Part shown: positions 40,118 through 48,898 of the stretch, piece by piece
Position numbering within the stretch: the stretch's first letter is position 1
Layout: every line of letters begins with the position of its first letter
From: Parvibaculum sp046297875
Lineage (GTDB): Bacteria; Pseudomonadota; Alphaproteobacteria; Parvibaculales; Parvibaculaceae
DNA: 64,000 bases
Reading direction: 5' to 3'
Assembly (NCBI RefSeq): GCF_046297875.1
Contig: NZ_JBKBHD010000001.1
Coordinates: 1,736,001-1,800,000, forward strand
The notes under the pieces: generated by a model
What the model was told of the DNA's origin: nothing
Seen by the model: the letters and a program-made list of their open reading frames with translations, nothing else
The model's database searches: none
Made by a program: the position numbers and the translations under genes

Positions 40118-41257
40118 TCAGTACCCTTCGAGGTTTGCGAAGCGGTCGCGGTGGAAGTTGCCATCGCCGAAGCTGGCGGCGGCGACGCGGGCGCGCTTCA
40201 TGAAGAGGCCGACATCGAACTGGTCGGTCATGCCCATGCCGCCATGCATCTGCAGGCCCTCATTGGTCATGAGGGTGGCGGTGTCGGAGAGCCGCGCCTT
40301 GGCGAGGCTCGCAAGCAGCGGCACGTCGTTGCGGCGGCCCTCGATGGCCGACAATGCGTCGAGGACCACAGAGCGGCAAAGCTCGATTTCGGCGAAGAGC
40401 ACCGCCATGCGGTGCTGCAGCGCCTGGAACGAACCGATGACCTTGCCGAACTGCTTGCGCTCCTTGAGATAGGCAAGCGTCGTGTCGAAAGTTTCCTGCA
40501 CGAGACCGAGCATTTCGGCGCAGAGGCCGATGCGCGCAATGTCGAGCACCTGTTCGAGAACGTCGTTGCCACCATCGATCGAGCCGAGTACGGCCGATGA
40601 TGGCACTGAGACATTCCTGAACTCGACATTTGCCGCGTTTCGGCTGTCGACCATATGCGTGCGCGTCACTTTCACGCCGTCGGCGTTGGGGTCGACGAGG
40701 AAGAGTGTGATGCCGGAGCGGTCGTTGACGTCGCCGCTGGTGCGGGCGACGACGATCAACTGATCGGCGACGTGCCCGTCCAGCACGAAGGTCTTCTTGC
40801 CGGAGATACGGAAGGACGAACCATCGGCTTCGGCCCGCGTCGCAATGCGGGTCGGGTTGTGGTGGGGGCCTTCCTCGAGCGCCAGCGCCATGATGCGGTC
40901 GCCAGCGGCGATGGCCGAGAGGATTTCCTGGCGCTGCGTTGCGTTGCCCGCAAGCTGCACGGCGGAGCCGCATAGCAGGACCGTCGAAACGAGCGGCGTT
41001 GCGGCCAGCGTGCGGCCAGCTTGTTCGAGCACGAGGCCGAGGCCGACCGGACCGAACTCCGTGCCGCCGTACTTCTCGGAAATCATGATGCCGGCAAATC
41101 CGAGATCGGCCATTTCCTTCCATGCCGCGCGATCGAAGCCCGAAGCATCCTTGCTGTCGCGGAGCTTGCGCAAATTGGCGACCGGCAGGCGCTCCTGAAA
41201 GAACTGCGTTGCGGTGTCGCGGAGAAGCTGTTGCTCCTCGGTCAATACAAGTGCCAT
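40118..41257 (-). CDS. Acyl-CoA dehydrogenase (smaller partner)
   Basis: This 379-residue flavoprotein of the acyl-CoA dehydrogenase family has LVLEQAGRTLAATPLVSTVL, the FAD-binding middle domain (KKTFVLDGHVADQLIVVAR) and a C-terminal domain with LYLKERKQFGKVIGSFQALQ-type contacts and QMHGGMGMTDQFDVGLFMKR. The usual catalytic Glu is not obvious at the standard position. That is common in the non-catalytic partner of two-gene heteromeric dehydrogenases. It follows the other dehydrogenase by 74 bp. Confidence 0.85.
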   Translation of the reverse strand: MALVLTEEQQLLRDTATQFFQERLPVANLRKLRDSKDASGFDRAAWKEMADLGFAGIMISEKYGGTEFGPVGLGLVLEQAGRTLAATPLVSTVLLCGSAVQLAGNATQRQEILSAIAAGDRIMALALEEGPHHNPTRIATRAEADGSSFRISGKKTFVLDGHVADQLIVVARTSGDVNDRSGITLFLVDPNADGVKVTRTHMVDSRNAANVEFRNVSVPSSAVLGSIDGGNDVLEQVLDIARIGLCAEMLGLVQETFDTTLAYLKERKQFGKVIGSFQALQHRMAVLFAEIELCRSVVLDALSAIEGRRNDVPLLASLAKARLSDTATLMTNEGLQMHGGMGMTDQFDVGLFMKRARVAAASFGDGNFHRDRFANLEGY

Positions 41258-41331
41258 CTGTTCCAGATTTTCTTTTGTTGTTTCAAATGAGCGATCGGGA
41301 GCGCGCCGTGAAGCGCGCCCCTGACATGCGA

Positions 41332-42528
41332 TCAGTCCGGCAGGCCGAGAACGCGCTTCGAGACGACGTTCAGCTGCACTTCGCTGGTGCCGCCCTCGAT
41401 GGAATTGCCCTTGGAGCGGAGCCAGGAGCGCGTGATGCCGATTTCATCGTCGCTGAACCCGTCGCCTTCCCAGCCGAGCGCCTGTGTGCCCATCAGTTCG
41501 AGCAGCAATTCGTAGCGGCGCTTGTTCAGCTCCGTGCCGTAATATTTGAAGATCGAGCTTGCGGCGCCCGGTCCCTGACCGGCTTTCGCTTCTTCCATCG
41601 AGCGCTGCATGGTGAGTGCAAAGGCCTTCGAGTCCATCTTCTGGCGGGTGATGTGGTCGCGCAGCTGCGGGCTCGCAATCCTGCCGTCCACCTCGCCGAA
41701 ATATTCTTTCGCCACCTGATCGAGACCGCCGAGGCCGCTGCCGGAGCCGACGCCGCCAAGGCCCATGCCGGAGATCATCTCGCGCTCATGCTGCAGCAGG
41801 CGCTTGGCGATGGTCCAGCCCTTGTTGAGCTCGCCGACGAGGTTGCCCTTCGGCACCTTCACATCGGTGAAGAAGGTTTCGCAGAACGGCGAGGCGCCGG
41901 AGATCATGCTGATCGGGCGGGCTTCCACGCCGGGCGACATCATGTCGAAAAGCAGGAAGCTGATGCCGTCGTGCTTCTTCGTCGGGTCGGTGCGGACGAG
42001 GCAGAAAATCCAGTCGGCCTTGTCGGCATAGGAGGTCCAGATCTTCTGGCCGTTGACGAGGTAATGGTCGCCCCTGTCTTCGCATTTCGTCTGAAGGCCC
42101 GCGAGGTCCGAGCCCGCGCCCGGTTCCGAATAGCCCTGACACCAGCGGATTTCACCGCGCACGATCTTCGGCAGATGTTCTTTCTTCTGCTCTTCATTGG
42201 CGAATTCGAGCAGGGCCGGCCCAAGCATCCAGATGCCGAAGCTCGACAGCGCCGGGCGCGCCTTGATGCGGCGCAATTCCTGCTGGAGAACGAGGTTTTC
42301 CTCTTTGGTGAGGCCGCCGCCGCCATATTCCTTCGGCCAGGCTGGCGCGGTCCAGCCGCGCGAGGCCATGCGGTCGAGCCAGAGTTTGGCTTCCGCATTC
42401 TTGTATTTGGCGTTGCGGCCGCCCCAGACCGTCTCGTCCTCGGAGGCCATGGGGGTCCGCATCGTGGGCGGGCAGTTCTCTTCGAGCCAGGCTCGGGTTT
42501 CCTGACGGAACTTCTCAAGCGCTTCCAT
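41332..42528 (-). CDS. Acyl-CoA dehydrogenase (larger partner)
   Basis: This is a 398-residue acyl-CoA dehydrogenase. The N-terminal region has GWTAPAWPKEYGGGGLTKEE, the middle domain WCQGYSEPGAGSDLAGLQTK and NGQKIWTSYADKADWIFCLV, and the C-terminal end SRWLRS-like ITRSWLRSKGNSIEGGTSEV. IEGGTSEVQ matches the family's terminal FAD/catalytic-loop motif. With the adjacent smaller dehydrogenase it resembles the paired enzymes for bulky side-chain or branched CoA esters. The substrate is unproven. Confidence 0.88.
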   Translation of the reverse strand: MEALEKFRQETRAWLEENCPPTMRTPMASEDETVWGGRNAKYKNAEAKLWLDRMASRGWTAPAWPKEYGGGGLTKEENLVLQQELRRIKARPALSSFGIWMLGPALLEFANEEQKKEHLPKIVRGEIRWCQGYSEPGAGSDLAGLQTKCEDRGDHYLVNGQKIWTSYADKADWIFCLVRTDPTKKHDGISFLLFDMMSPGVEARPISMISGASPFCETFFTDVKVPKGNLVGELNKGWTIAKRLLQHEREMISGMGLGGVGSGSGLGGLDQVAKEYFGEVDGRIASPQLRDHITRQKMDSKAFALTMQRSMEEAKAGQGPGAASSIFKYYGTELNKRRYELLLELMGTQALGWEGDGFSDDEIGITRSWLRSKGNSIEGGTSEVQLNVVSKRVLGLPD

Positions 42529-42684
42529 AATCGTCTCTTTCTGCAAGCGGTTCTTGTTGCTGACACAATATCAGCCGGTCTTTGGCAGGCAACCGCGAAG
42601 CGGCAAAAAGCGCCTGTCCGCAAGGGTAGAATCATCCGCTCGACAGGCTTTATAGCGCGGGCGGCCGGGGGCGGGGATAAGTTG

Positions 42685-42715
42685 AAAAAGGCCGGTCCTG
42701 CGGGACCGGCCTTTT
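42685..42715. terminator. Bidirectional terminator after the acyl-CoA synthetase gene
   Basis: A 9-bp stem GGCCGGTCC / GGACCGGCC has A5 before it and T4 after it. It lies 26 bp past the stop of the minus-strand synthetase gene and can also act on the plus strand. Confidence 0.85.
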
Positions 42716-42740
42716 CCGTTTCAATTCAGTGCATTCGCGC

Positions 42741-44351
42741 TCAGGCGACGCCGAGCTCGCGCTTTGCGAATTCGGTTACACCCTTGTAGTCGGCCTTGCC
42801 GTTAGGTGCCCGGAAGGGGACCATGCCGATCAGGATACGTTTCGGCGTCTTGTAGCCCGCGAGCTTGTCGCGGACATGGGCGCGCAGGGCTTCCTCGTCG
42901 AAGCTCGATCCCTGATTGAGCTTCACGATGCCGGTGACGGCCTGTCCCCATTTCTCGTCCGGCAGGCCGACGACCAGCGCGTCCTCGACGGCGGGATGCG
43001 TCTTCAGCACTTCCTCGACCTCTTCCGGGTAGACCTTCTCGCCTGCGGTGTTGATGCAGACCGAACCTCGACCGAGCAGCGTCAGCGTGCCGTCCGGCTC
43101 CACGAGGCACCAGTCGCCGGGAATCGAATAGCGTTCGCCGCGCACCGTCTTGAAGGTCTTGGCGCTCTTTTCCGGGTCCTTGTAATAGCCGACGGGGATC
43201 GGCGCACCGAGCGCGATGAAGCCCGGCTTGCCCGAGCCCGGCACGACCGGCTCGTCGTTCTCGTCGAAGACCTTGCAGCGTTCGCCGATCTGGAACTTGG
43301 CGGTGGCAACCTCGCCATCCTTGGTCATCAGCGAAGAGCCGAGGCCAACTGCCTCGGAGGCACCGAAGCTGTCGGTCATGATGGCGTTCGGCATGTGCTG
43401 CAGGAGGCCGCGCTTCACCTCCGTCGACCACATAACGCCGGAAGAGATGATGGTGACGATGGAGGAGAGATCGTATTTACCGGGTGCCTCTTCCAGCGCG
43501 CGCAGCATCGGCTTTGCGAAGGCATCGCCGACGATTGCAACCTGCTGCACCTTGTTGCGGTCGACCGCTTCCCAAAGCTCATGCGGTTCGAGCGAGACGC
43601 TGTCGAGCGTCACGACGCAGCCGCCGGAGAGCATGTTGCCATTCGCGGTGAGAAGGCCGGTGCCATGCATCAGCGGGCAGGCAGGGATCATCGGGCCGGC
43701 CGGACCGACTTCCTTGATCGAGGCGACGAGTGCCTCCAGCGTTTCCGGCACGGGGCCGAGGCGGCGCAGAGCCGCAAGCTGCACTTCGCGCAGGTCGTCA
43801 TGCGTCCACATCACACCTTTGGGCATGCCGGTGGTGCCGCCCGTATAGATGAACAGCATGTCGTCGGGCGAACGCTTGATGTCCACTTGCTCGCCGCTGC
43901 CTTGCGTGGCGAGGTCTTCGAAGCGTTCTGCAAAGGGGGCGATTTCGCCGCCGTCATTCACTTCAACGAAGGTGCCGACCTTGTTGAGCCGCGGGCGGAT
44001 TTCCTCGATCACGTCGCGGAACTCGCTGCCATAGACGACGGTCTGCGCATCCGAATTGTCGAAGATGTAGAAGACTTCATCCGGCTTGTAGCGGTAGTTC
44101 ACGTTCACATGGGTCAGCCGTGCCTTGTAGCAGGCGGCGAGCGTTTCCATGTACTCCGGCCGGTTGCGCATATAGAAGGCAACCTTGTCGCCGGCTTTTG
44201 CGCCGCGCTCGATCAGCGCGCGGCCAAGATTATTGCTGCGCTTTGTGGTTTCGCCCCAGGTGATGCGGCGTTTGCCGTGCACGAAGGCGGGCGCGTCTTG
44301 CGGCAGCACAGGCGAAATGGCGTCGAGGATGTCCCCGAGGTTCCAAGGCAT
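42741..44351 (-). CDS. Acyl-CoA synthetase (FadD-type, AMP-forming)
   Basis: The 536-residue ANL-superfamily ligase activates carboxylic acids to CoA thioesters via an acyl-AMP. The P-loop motif is FIYTGGTTGMPKGVMWTHDD, the A5 region DSFGASEAVG, the A7 region PGDWCLVEPDGTL, and the C-terminal Lys region NGKADYKGVTEFAKREL. It resembles FadD3/FadD19-like actinobacterial and proteobacterial acyl-CoA synthetases that act on steroid or branched acids. It lies upstream of the two acyl-CoA dehydrogenases on the same strand, with a terminator between, so it is a separate transcript. Confidence 0.9.
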   Translation of the reverse strand: MPWNLGDILDAISPVLPQDAPAFVHGKRRITWGETTKRSNNLGRALIERGAKAGDKVAFYMRNRPEYMETLAACYKARLTHVNVNYRYKPDEVFYIFDNSDAQTVVYGSEFRDVIEEIRPRLNKVGTFVEVNDGGEIAPFAERFEDLATQGSGEQVDIKRSPDDMLFIYTGGTTGMPKGVMWTHDDLREVQLAALRRLGPVPETLEALVASIKEVGPAGPMIPACPLMHGTGLLTANGNMLSGGCVVTLDSVSLEPHELWEAVDRNKVQQVAIVGDAFAKPMLRALEEAPGKYDLSSIVTIISSGVMWSTEVKRGLLQHMPNAIMTDSFGASEAVGLGSSLMTKDGEVATAKFQIGERCKVFDENDEPVVPGSGKPGFIALGAPIPVGYYKDPEKSAKTFKTVRGERYSIPGDWCLVEPDGTLTLLGRGSVCINTAGEKVYPEEVEEVLKTHPAVEDALVVGLPDEKWGQAVTGIVKLNQGSSFDEEALRAHVRDKLAGYKTPKRILIGMVPFRAPNGKADYKGVTEFAKRELGVA

Positions 44352-44465
44352 TCTAGTCCTCCCAGACAGATGTTGAGTGCCGCCGCCTCTTTGCCGGGCG
44401 GTCGGCCAATTCTTTTGCGGCGTACTATAGGAGGGAAATGCGGAGCGGTCATCCGCAAGAGCGGG

Positions 44466-45356
44466 TCAGCAGGGCAGGCCGGGGCCGCCTTCGGCACTGG
44501 CGACAAGGCAGGCGACCGAGGTGCCGGGGGCACCTGTCCTCAGTACCTGTTCGATGACGTCGCGGAAAGGCCCGTCGACGCGCACGGCGGTGTTGGGGTT
44601 CATGCGGCCGTTATAGGGGCGGCCGGAAATATGGGTAATGGCGTTGAGCTGCGTCGAGTTCACGGCGACGAGATAGGAGACTCCTTTTTCGCGCAGGACC
44701 AGCGGCCCGCCGGACCAGCCCGGCATCATGTCGCAATCATGATTGAAGACGCGCTGGTCGAAGCCGTTGAGATCGGAAAAGCGCTTCGGCATCGGCCCGC
44801 ATTTGTCCGACACCTGAAGCGGCCCACGCTCGCCATTGTGCCCGGCAAGAAGGAAGGTCGCGCCATTGGCGCGCAGCGTATTGGCATCTGCCTCGCCGAG
44901 TACGCGGGGAACGAGGCGGTCAAGCGCTTCAGGCAGGCGGCGGTCGAGCACAGCGACCGCCCAGTCATTGTGCCAGTTGCGATAGAGCTTCACGGCGCCG
45001 GTCTTGAGGAAAGTGATGCGCGCGGCGCGGGTGGCGTCGGCGCCGACATGGAATTCGCAATCGGTCAGGAAGCTGCCACCCGGCCCGACAAAGGCATGGG
45101 CTACCGTGACGATCACGTCGAAACGGGCCACGACATGGCGCTCGGGATCGGCAATCAGTGCGCCGACGGGGCGGCGCGTCGTGCCCTCGCAGACGATAGT
45201 GCCGACGCCGCTCATGCCGTCATCGGGACGGATGTCGCGGCGGTCGTCATTGCCGAAAATGTTGGATGCGGAGGGCGCGGGCACGAGCAGAAGGATCAGC
45301 AGACCGAGGCCTGCCGCGCGCATTGCCTTTGCGATTGCGCCATCCGTGCCGTGCAT
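44466..45356 (-). CDS. Exported trypsin-like serine protease
   Basis: The 296-residue protein has a signal peptide (AAGLGLLILLLVPAPSASN) and an S1-type fold with the full triad: His87 (VTVAHAF), Asp131 (HNDWAVAVL) and Ser215 (MPGWSGGPLV). Several cysteines (56, 100, 186, 208) could form disulfides. It is probably periplasmic or secreted, possibly a glutamyl-endopeptidase-like or V8-like enzyme. The substrate is unknown. It is divergent in function from its neighbours and stands alone. Confidence 0.87.
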   Translation of the reverse strand: MHGTDGAIAKAMRAAGLGLLILLLVPAPSASNIFGNDDRRDIRPDDGMSGVGTIVCEGTTRRPVGALIADPERHVVARFDVIVTVAHAFVGPGGSFLTDCEFHVGADATRAARITFLKTGAVKLYRNWHNDWAVAVLDRRLPEALDRLVPRVLGEADANTLRANGATFLLAGHNGERGPLQVSDKCGPMPKRFSDLNGFDQRVFNHDCDMMPGWSGGPLVLREKGVSYLVAVNSTQLNAITHISGRPYNGRMNPNTAVRVDGPFRDVIEQVLRTGAPGTSVACLVASAEGGPGLPC

Positions 45357-45440
45357 TCCGGGTAGCCCCTGGAACGATCACACCGGTGGAAAGGCTAGCA
45401 CGGATGACGCAGCGTCAGCGGAACAATTCCGCGTGATCGT

Positions 45441-46061
45441 TCAGGCCGCTACGGGCGCTGATTTCCGCCGTCTTTTCGCCCAGGCGGCTATGCGAAGGCC
45501 GAGTGCGGCAAAGCCGAGCGCGGCGGTGGCGATGAAAATGATGCGCGGCTCGGGCGGCGCTTCGCGGGCGATGCGGCCGATATAGGAATTCATGAAAATC
45601 AGCCAGATGTAATAGCTGCCAATCAGGTGGAGCCGCCGCCAAGCCGCGGGCCCAAGTGTGCGTACCGACCAGTCATTGGAGGTGATGGCCATCAGCGAGA
45701 CGAAGACATAGGCCATGCCGCCGCCGGTGATCGTCACCACGTCCGGCACCTCGCCGATCGAGACGAAAAAGCCTGTCAGCGCGCCCAGATGGATGAAATG
45801 GGCGAGCGCAAAGGAAAGGCCGATATAGCGCCGGTTGCGCCGCAGCCAGCGCGTGCCATCCGAAGGGAAAAGCTGGGCGAGGGCGCCAGCCGAGAAAGCA
45901 ACGATGAAGATCAGGAAGGCAAATCGGGCCGTATAGCGCGTGAAGTGCTGCAGGCCGTCGCTCCCCATGCCCCAGATGCCGAAGCTCAGGCCAGCGATGA
46001 AGGCGGCGCCTGCGAGGGTCGCGGGGAAGAGCCAGTAGGGGCGGGAGCGGGCGTCGGCCAT
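45441..46061 (-). CDS. Ferric-reductase-like transmembrane protein
   Basis: The 206-residue protein has six hydrophobic segments and conserved histidines (FTRYTARFAFLIFIVAFSAG, FALAHFIHLGALTGFF, RLHLIGSYYIWLIFMNS). This fits the ferric-reductase-like transmembrane domain of haem-binding b-type proteins such as MsrQ. It lacks flavin and NAD domains, so it needs a partner. It is divergent from a TetR gene, and the intergenic region holds two near-identical perfect palindromes. It is therefore the likely TetR target. Confidence 0.78.
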   Translation of the reverse strand: MADARSRPYWLFPATLAGAAFIAGLSFGIWGMGSDGLQHFTRYTARFAFLIFIVAFSAGALAQLFPSDGTRWLRRNRRYIGLSFALAHFIHLGALTGFFVSIGEVPDVVTITGGGMAYVFVSLMAITSNDWSVRTLGPAAWRRLHLIGSYYIWLIFMNSYIGRIAREAPPEPRIIFIATAALGFAALGLRIAAWAKRRRKSAPVAA

Positions 46062-46080
46062 CGTTGCGGTTCCGGAATTT

Positions 46081-46136
46081 TCATACAGCGTGTATGATTT
46101 TATAGCCGAGTTTTAAAAATCATACAAGCTGTATGA
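46081..46136. promoter_or_regulatory. Twin TetR operators between divergent genes
   Basis: TCATACA-GCG-TGTATGA (46081-46097) and TCATACA-AGC-TGTATGA (46120-46136) are two perfect 7-bp palindromes with 3-nt spacers, 39 bp apart centre to centre. The right copy includes the ATG at 46133 of the TetR gene. Confidence 0.85.
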
Positions 46137-46753
46137 AAGCATCCCGATTCATGTCCTCACTTCGCACCGCGCCTGCCAAGAAACCCTCCCGCAACCGCGT
46201 GAAGCTGATCGCGGCGGCACGGCGGCTCTTTGCCGAGAGGGGCTATGCCGATGTCGGCACGGAGGAGGTGGTGCGCGAGGCGGGGGTGACGCGCGGCGCG
46301 CTTTATCATCAGTTTGCGGATAAACGCGATCTCTTCCGCGCGGTGCTGGAAGAGATGCTGCCGGAGATCGGCCAGCGTCTCTATGAGGAGACGATGGCGC
46401 GGATCGGGCATGACCGCGAGGACCTGCAGGTCGGCGCCCGCGTATTGCTCGGCATCTATGCGGAACCGGAAGTGCGCCGCCTCTTTCTGATCGAGGGGCC
46501 GGCAGTGCTTGGACTTGGCGACTGGAAGGCGCTGCAGGCGCCGCTCTCTACGCTCTTTCTCGATCATGCGCTCCGGCATCTGGTGGAGGAGGGGCTCATC
46601 GCCGAAAGCGAAATGCCCTCGCTCAACGAACTCCTCTCCGGCGCGCTGCAACAGGCCGCACTCGGCATCGCCGCGGCGGAAGACCCGGAAGCCGCGAGGG
46701 CTTCCTACGCGGCGGGGCTCGACCGGATCATCGAGGGGCTGATGCGGGGGTGA
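46133..46753 (+). CDS. TetR family transcriptional regulator
   Basis: This is a 206-residue TetR-type repressor. The helix-turn-helix is GTEEVVREAGVTRGALYHQF followed by ADKRDLFRAV. The C-terminal domain (about 80-200) binds an unknown ligand. The first ATG lies inside the right operator; the ATG at 46151 (MSSLRTAP) may be the true start, which would leave the operator in the leader. It is expected to repress itself and the divergent ferric-reductase-like gene. Confidence 0.9.
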   Translation: MKASRFMSSLRTAPAKKPSRNRVKLIAAARRLFAERGYADVGTEEVVREAGVTRGALYHQFADKRDLFRAVLEEMLPEIGQRLYEETMARIGHDREDLQVGARVLLGIYAEPEVRRLFLIEGPAVLGLGDWKALQAPLSTLFLDHALRHLVEEGLIAESEMPSLNELLSGALQQAALGIAAAEDPEAARASYAAGLDRIIEGLMRG

Positions 46754-46758
46754 GAAAC

Positions 46759-46787
46759 AAAAAGGGCGGCAACCGGAGTTGCCGCCC
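46759..46787 (-). terminator. Terminator of the diiron protein gene
   Basis: A perfect 10-bp stem GGGCGGCAAC / GTTGCCGCCC has a 4-nt loop, with A5 on the plus-strand left side, giving TTTTT after the stem on the minus strand. It lies 25 bp beyond the minus-strand stop at 46812 and just after the TetR stop. Confidence 0.85.
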
Positions 46788-46811
46788 CGATGCGTTTCTG
46801 CGACGTGTGCG

Positions 46812-47948
46812 TTATTCCGCAGCCGACATCTTGTCGAGTGAGTAGGCGCCGCCGCCCTGGCCGTTGAGCTGGCGCAGGAACTTGATGCCTTCTTCGGCGA
46901 TGTCGTCGCCGATCATGCGGTCGCCTTCGCCATAGAGCTCCTTCATGTCAATAAAGGCGGCGTAGTTCATCGAGGTGCGGTCGGTGATGATACCGGCCTT
47001 GAGCAGCGTCTTGATCAGCACGCGGAAGATGTTGGAGCTTTCCTGCATGCTTTCGCGGATGTGCTTGTCCGTCAGCGCTTCCATGAAGGCGCCCTGCACC
47101 CATTCCCAGTCGAGACCGACTGCGGCATAGATGTGCTTCTTCTGCTCGGGGCTGCCGAGGTTATAGAGAAGCACCTGGAAGACTTCCCATGCCCAGTCCT
47201 CGATGGCGTTGCGCTGCTCTTCATTGAGGTTCGGGATTGTGCGATCGGCCCAGATCTTGCCGAACTTGTGATGGAAGGCCTCGTCCGTCATGGTGAGCTG
47301 CATCAGCTTCACCATCAGGGGGTCGCGGCCCCATTTGTAGAAGGAGGCGAAGGCGCCCATGGCGAGGCCTTCGACCAGCATCTGCATGCCAACGAGCTTC
47401 TTCCAGACGAGCGGCGAGTTGACGAGCTCCGTCAGGATGTTGCCGAGCGCCGGGCCCACGGGCACGGGCTTGCCCCAGCGGGCCTTGATGTAGTTCGAGA
47501 AGCCGGCGACATGGCGCGCTTCTTCGCGGGTCTGGTTCGCGGCATATTCCTGCGCGCCGGGGTCCTTGAGGATGTGGCAGAGCGACGCCGAAAGGGCGAG
47601 CGCGCCCGCTTCGCCGTGCAGGATCGAGGAGAGCGCCCATTGCACGTCCATGTTGACGAGCTTGATCTTCTGCTTCTCGTCGAGCTTGTCCTTCACCGCC
47701 GTTTTCAGGTCGGTGTTCTGCTCGGGATCGATGAGGTACTCATTCTCCATGTCGAAAGGCGCGGAGAAATCGACATATTTCGGATCCTGCGGGTCCCAGA
47801 AATGGTCATGGGTCGCGGAAATGATCTTGTCGAAGGCGGTGGAGCGCTTGCCGTAGCGGTCCACTTCCATCATGGCGGGGAAATCGTCGGGCGCGACCGC
47901 TTCGTAGGCCGCATCGACCGTGATATTCGTCGTGATCTTGTTCGTCAT
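46812..47948 (-). CDS. Ferritin-like diiron protein, putative oxygenase/oxidase
   Basis: The 378-residue helical protein has a full diiron-carboxylate ligand set: Glu113 (HGEAG), Glu143-x2-His146 (REEARH), Glu193 (LVEGLAMG) and Glu223-x2-His226 (DEAFHH). The E, ExxH, E, ExxH spacing is that of ribonucleotide-reductase R2-like and AurF-like enzymes. I do not recognise a precise family. Possible roles are oxidation of a fatty or aromatic substrate, or a desaturase-like reaction. It is followed by its own terminator and has AT-rich sequence before the ATG. It is divergent from the alpha/beta hydrolase gene. Confidence 0.7.
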   Translation of the reverse strand: MTNKITTNITVDAAYEAVAPDDFPAMMEVDRYGKRSTAFDKIISATHDHFWDPQDPKYVDFSAPFDMENEYLIDPEQNTDLKTAVKDKLDEKQKIKLVNMDVQWALSSILHGEAGALALSASLCHILKDPGAQEYAANQTREEARHVAGFSNYIKARWGKPVPVGPALGNILTELVNSPLVWKKLVGMQMLVEGLAMGAFASFYKWGRDPLMVKLMQLTMTDEAFHHKFGKIWADRTIPNLNEEQRNAIEDWAWEVFQVLLYNLGSPEQKKHIYAAVGLDWEWVQGAFMEALTDKHIRESMQESSNIFRVLIKTLLKAGIITDRTSMNYAAFIDMKELYGEGDRMIGDDIAEEGIKFLRQLNGQGGGAYSLDKMSAAE

Positions 47949-48067
47949 GGTTCCTCCAAACCCGGCTCAGCCGTCCTTGGGTACCAATATAGGCGCTGGG
48001 GTTAAGGGAAGCAAAATAAATGACGCCCCCGTCACGAATTTGGGGGACAAAAATGAGGAGAGGCGGG

Positions 48068-48880
48068 ATGAAAGAGGGTTTCGCGGAGACGGCGCATGGG
48101 CGGCTCGCCTGGGTGGAGAGCGGGGGCAAGGGCCCGGCGGTGCTCTTGATTCACGGCAACTCCTCCTGCAAGGAGATGTTCGGGCGGCAGTTTTCTGCGC
48201 CGATGGCGGGGCGCTACCGGTTCATCGCCTTCGACCTGCCGGGGCATGGCAAGAGCTCGGATGCGCCTGACCCGGCTAAAACCTATTCGATCACCGGCTT
48301 TGCCGATGCGGCGATGGCGCTTCTGGAGGCGCTGAAGATCGAGCGGGCGGTCGCAATGGGCTGGTCGCTTGGCGGCCATGCAGCACTCGAGATGATGGCG
48401 CGCTGGCCGGGCACCACCGCTGCCTGGATCACGGGGACGCCGCCCGCCGGCGGCGCCGACATGGGCGAGGCGTTCCTGCCGTCGGACAAGATGGGCCTCA
48501 CCTTCAAGCCGGACTTCACGGAGGAGGAGGCGCGGACCCAGGTGCAGGGCGGGCTCGGCGAGGGGGTGCCGATGGAGCCCTGGATGCTGGCGGCATCGCT
48601 CCGCGCCGACGGGCGCTTCCGGCCCCTGATGCTGCAATCGGCGGTGGAAGGCCGCGACCTCGACGGGCGGAAGATTGCGGGCGAGGCGCCGCAGCCGCTG
48701 GCCGTCGTGACGGGCGGGGCGGAGCCTTATGTGAACAATGCGTTCCTTGAGACTGTGACCTATCGCAATCTCTGGGACGGCAAGGTGCACGTCCTGCCGG
48801 GATTGGGTCACGCGCCATTCTGGGAGGCGCCGGAGGTTTTCAATCCGCTGTTCGAGAGGTTTCTCGAAGAGGTGAGTTGA
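48068..48880 (+). CDS. Alpha/beta hydrolase
   Basis: This 270-residue alpha/beta-fold hydrolase has the oxyanion block LLIHGNSSCKEMF, nucleophile elbow GWSLGGHAALEM (Ser) and C-terminal His in LGHAPFWEAPEVF. The acid after strand beta-7 appears to be Glu (VTGGAEPYVN). The start MKEGFAE has GAGGAGAGG upstream. The substrate is unknown. It is divergent from the diiron gene, with about 120 bp between. Confidence 0.88.
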   Translation: MKEGFAETAHGRLAWVESGGKGPAVLLIHGNSSCKEMFGRQFSAPMAGRYRFIAFDLPGHGKSSDAPDPAKTYSITGFADAAMALLEALKIERAVAMGWSLGGHAALEMMARWPGTTAAWITGTPPAGGADMGEAFLPSDKMGLTFKPDFTEEEARTQVQGGLGEGVPMEPWMLAASLRADGRFRPLMLQSAVEGRDLDGRKIAGEAPQPLAVVTGGAEPYVNNAFLETVTYRNLWDGKVHVLPGLGHAPFWEAPEVFNPLFERFLEEVS

Positions 48881-48898
48881 GGGGCGCAGGCCCCTCGC

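Noticed and set aside
42729..45365. 878-codon plus-strand frame opposite the acyl-CoA synthetase and protease genes
   Set aside because: Antisense shadow of two clear genes and crossing a strong terminator; His/Asp/Arg-rich composition is typical of antisense frames in GC-rich DNA.
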